Positions 4,976-6,699 of a stretch of DNA of 6,699 nucleotides are shown piece after piece (positions within the stretch are counted from its first letter, which is position 1; every line of letters begins with the position of its first letter). Position numbers and translations under genes: made by a program. The DNA is from an uncultured Oscillospiraceae bacterium (GTDB taxonomy: Bacteria > Bacillota > Clostridia > Oscillospirales > Ruminococcaceae), in assembly GCA_900556255.1 (NCBI GenBank), contig USNZ01000070.1, forward strand, positions 1 through 6,699. Reading direction: 5' to 3'. The notes under the pieces were generated by a model, which had not been told where the DNA came from, did no database searches, and saw only the letters and a program-made list of their open reading frames with translations.

Positions 4976-6166
4976 ATGCTGATCCGCAACGCAAAAGACT
5001 GTAACGGAAAGCCGCTGGAAGTCTGGGTGAAGGACGGTAAAATCGCCGCCATCGGTCTGGGGTTGCCCGCGACCGAAGGCGAGGACGTGCTGGACGCCAA
5101 GGGCCGCACGCTGCTGCCTTCTTTTATTGACACCCACTGCCACTGGCGCACCCCCGGCTTTGAATATAAAGAGGATATCACCACCGGTTCCGCCGCCGCC
5201 GCTGCGGGCGGGTACACCTTTGTGAACCTGATGCCCAACACCAAGCCGGTCTGTTCGAGCGCCGAGATCGCCCGCGCCGTGGAAGCCGAGGCCGCCCGCG
5301 TCGGCCTGTGCGACGCCAACCAGACGGTGTCCATCACCAAGGACTTTGACGGCGTAAGCATCGACCACCTGCTCACCCTGCCCGAGGATGTCAAATTCAT
5401 CACCGAGGACGGCAACGGCGTCATGAACAACGCCGTTATGGCGCGGGTCTTTGCCATTGCCACCGACCGCGGCCTGACCGTGATGTCCCACGCCGAGGAC
5501 CGCGAGATCAGCCCCTGGGATTACCGCCTGGCCGAAAACATCGAAACCGTGCGCAACTGCCACCTTGCCGAATACTACGGCACCCGGCTGCACATGTGCC
5601 ATGTTTCCACCAAGGAGGCCGTCGATGCCATCCGCATGAGCCGCCTGCGCGGTGCGCGGGTCAGCTGCGAGGTCACCCCGCACCACCTCTGGTTTGACGA
5701 CAGCCGCCTGCAATACAAGGTCAACCCGCCCATCCGCAAGGCAGACGACGTGACCGCCCTCATCGATGCCATCAAGGACGGCACCGTCACCTGCATCGGC
5801 ACCGACCACGCCCCCCACACCGCCGAGGAAAAGCAGAACGGCGCAGCCGGAATGGTCGGGCTGGAAACCGCCTTCGGCGTCTGCTACACCAAGCTCTGCC
5901 GCGAGCAGCGCCTGCCGCTGGAGCTGCTCAGCTTCTTGATGAGCGCCGGCCCCGCCGCCGTCATGGGTCTGGCCGACCGCAAGGGTCTGATCGCCCCCGG
6001 CTACGATGCCGACTTGGTGCTGGTCGATATCGACCATATGTACGAGGTCAGCGCCGACGAGCTGCACAGCAAGAGCAAAAACTGCCCCTACGACGGCGCG
6101 CTGCTGTACGGCAAGGTGGTCACCACTATCAAGGGCGGCAAGGTCACCTTTCAAATCGAGGAATAA
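4976..6166 (+). CDS. pyrC: Dihydroorotase, class I (PyrC)
   Basis: A 396-residue metal-dependent amidohydrolase that closes N-carbamoyl-L-aspartate to dihydroorotate, the third step of pyrimidine synthesis in the cytoplasm. After a small N-terminal beta domain comes the metal site H54-x-H56-x-R58 (variant HCHWRTPG instead of HVHFREPG), then MPNTKP (86-91, Asn88 for substrate). Further metal ligands expected for class I are Asp145 (TEDG), His172 (SHAED), His209 (CHVST) and Asp277 (GTDHAPH). The C-terminal PGYDADLVLVD and KGGKV segments rebuild the beta domain. An allantoinase or hydantoinase could look similar, but pyrF directly downstream settles the role. The ATG has AGGAG (4965-4969) 6 bases upstream. 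It lies behind the attenuator at 4917-4949 and 28 bases before pyrF. Confidence 0.93.
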   Translation: MLIRNAKDCNGKPLEVWVKDGKIAAIGLGLPATEGEDVLDAKGRTLLPSFIDTHCHWRTPGFEYKEDITTGSAAAAAGGYTFVNLMPNTKPVCSSAEIARAVEAEAARVGLCDANQTVSITKDFDGVSIDHLLTLPEDVKFITEDGNGVMNNAVMARVFAIATDRGLTVMSHAEDREISPWDYRLAENIETVRNCHLAEYYGTRLHMCHVSTKEAVDAIRMSRLRGARVSCEVTPHHLWFDDSRLQYKVNPPIRKADDVTALIDAIKDGTVTCIGTDHAPHTAEEKQNGAAGMVGLETAFGVCYTKLCREQRLPLELLSFLMSAGPAAVMGLADRKGLIAPGYDADLVLVDIDHMYEVSADELHSKSKNCPYDGALLYGKVVTTIKGGKVTFQIEE

Positions 6167-6194
6167 CATAGTATAAATACGGGAGGATATAAAG

Positions 6195-6699
6195 ATGATT
6201 ACCAGCATGGACAAACTGTACGAGAGCGTTGCCGCCAACGGCCCTGTCTGCGTGGGTCTGGATACCGAGATCGGCTATCTGCCCGCCACTGACGCCGCCA
6301 AGACGGCAGGGGAGAACGTGGTGGACTTCAACCGCGCCCTGATCGATGCCACCAAGGGGGTGGCGGGCTGCTACAAGGTGCAGATCGCCTACTATGAATC
6401 CTTAGGTCTGGACGGTATGCGCGCCTATGCCGAGACCCTCAAGCTGGCACGCGCCACCGGCCTGCCCGTCATTGCGGACATCAAGCGCGGCGACATCGCC
6501 AAGACAGCCGAAATGTACGCCAAGGCGCACTTTACCGGCGACTTTGAGGCCGACCTCATCACGCTGGCACCCTATATGGGTCTTGATTCCATCAGCCCAT
6601 ATCTGCCGTACTGCGCCGAGCAGGGCAAGGGCGTGTTTGTGCTGTGCCGCACCTCCAACCCCGGCGCCAAGGACTTTGAGTACAAAAAGCTGGACGATG
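6195..6699 (+). CDS. pyrF: Orotidine-5'-phosphate decarboxylase (PyrF), 3' end outside the window
   Basis: The first 168 codons of a TIM-barrel enzyme that decarboxylates OMP to UMP, the last step of de novo UMP synthesis. Visible are GLDT (Asp23), the strand CYKVQIAYYE with Lys61, and the catalytic D95-x-K97-xx-D100 motif in ADIKRGDIAKTA. LAPYMGLDS and VLCRTSNPGAKDFE follow. The long form with RGDI-x-KTA and CRTSNPG fits the subgroup of about 270-300 residues (TIGR02127 type) rather than the short E. coli type, so roughly 100 or more residues lie beyond the window edge. The start ATG has GGAGG (6182-6186) 8 bases upstream and lies 28 bases after pyrC, so the two genes are probably co-transcribed. 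Confidence 0.94.
   Translation, partial: MITSMDKLYESVAANGPVCVGLDTEIGYLPATDAAKTAGENVVDFNRALIDATKGVAGCYKVQIAYYESLGLDGMRAYAETLKLARATGLPVIADIKRGDIAKTAEMYAKAHFTGDFEADLITLAPYMGLDSISPYLPYCAEQGKGVFVLCRTSNPGAKDFEYKKLDD

Noticed and set aside
4772..6238. Long open frame on the minus strand across pyrC
   Set aside because: It is antisense to pyrC, whose catalytic motifs are plain, and its product is a low-complexity Gly/Val/Ala-rich shadow with no recognisable domain.

Overview
The window reads as chromosomal DNA of a fairly GC-rich gut Bacillota, most like the Oscillospiraceae (Faecalibacterium/Gemmiger/Subdoligranulum type). This is inferred from Gram-positive-type RqcH and CysE proteins, strong AGGAGG-like ribosome binding sites, G/C-rich third codon positions, and several families of short palindromic intergenic repeats that I recall from such genomes. 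No species can be fixed from the sequence alone.

Layout. Bases 1-497 hold no gene. They carry a cluster of small palindromic repeats: two MITE-like elements with matching ends, one solo palindrome, one short hairpin and a tandem 7-mer. Bases 498-2249 (+) encode a complete RqcH/NFACT ribosome-quality-control protein. Its stop codon overlaps the ribosome binding site of a polytopic membrane protein (2263-3685, +), probably a GT-C type glycosyltransferase. That gene is split by a +1 frameshift at a run of six C. Bases 3686-3966 are a convergent intergenic spacer packed with repeats: a 14-bp hairpin, two head-to-head copies of a two-hairpin repeat, and facing terminators. Bases 3967-4620 (-) encode serine O-acetyltransferase CysE.

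The 355-base gap between cysE and pyrC holds divergent promoters. The rightward promoter is near-consensus and drives a 26-codon leader ORF whose UGA stop overlaps the first bases of a strong intrinsic terminator. Next come pyrC (class I dihydroorotase, 4976-6166) and the start of pyrF (orotidine-5'-phosphate decarboxylase, 6195 to the window edge). The arrangement suggests transcription attenuation of a pyrimidine operon by leader translation, as in enterobacterial pyrBI. It is the most interesting signal in the window.

How the genes relate. pyrC and pyrF form one pyrimidine-biosynthesis operon. cysE starts cysteine synthesis and is a separate leftward unit. rqcH and the membrane protein are probably co-transcribed and translationally coupled, though no functional link is evident. 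Apart from the pyr leader and the repeats, the genes are ordinary housekeeping genes. I see no mobile-element protein, CRISPR array, tRNA or rRNA.
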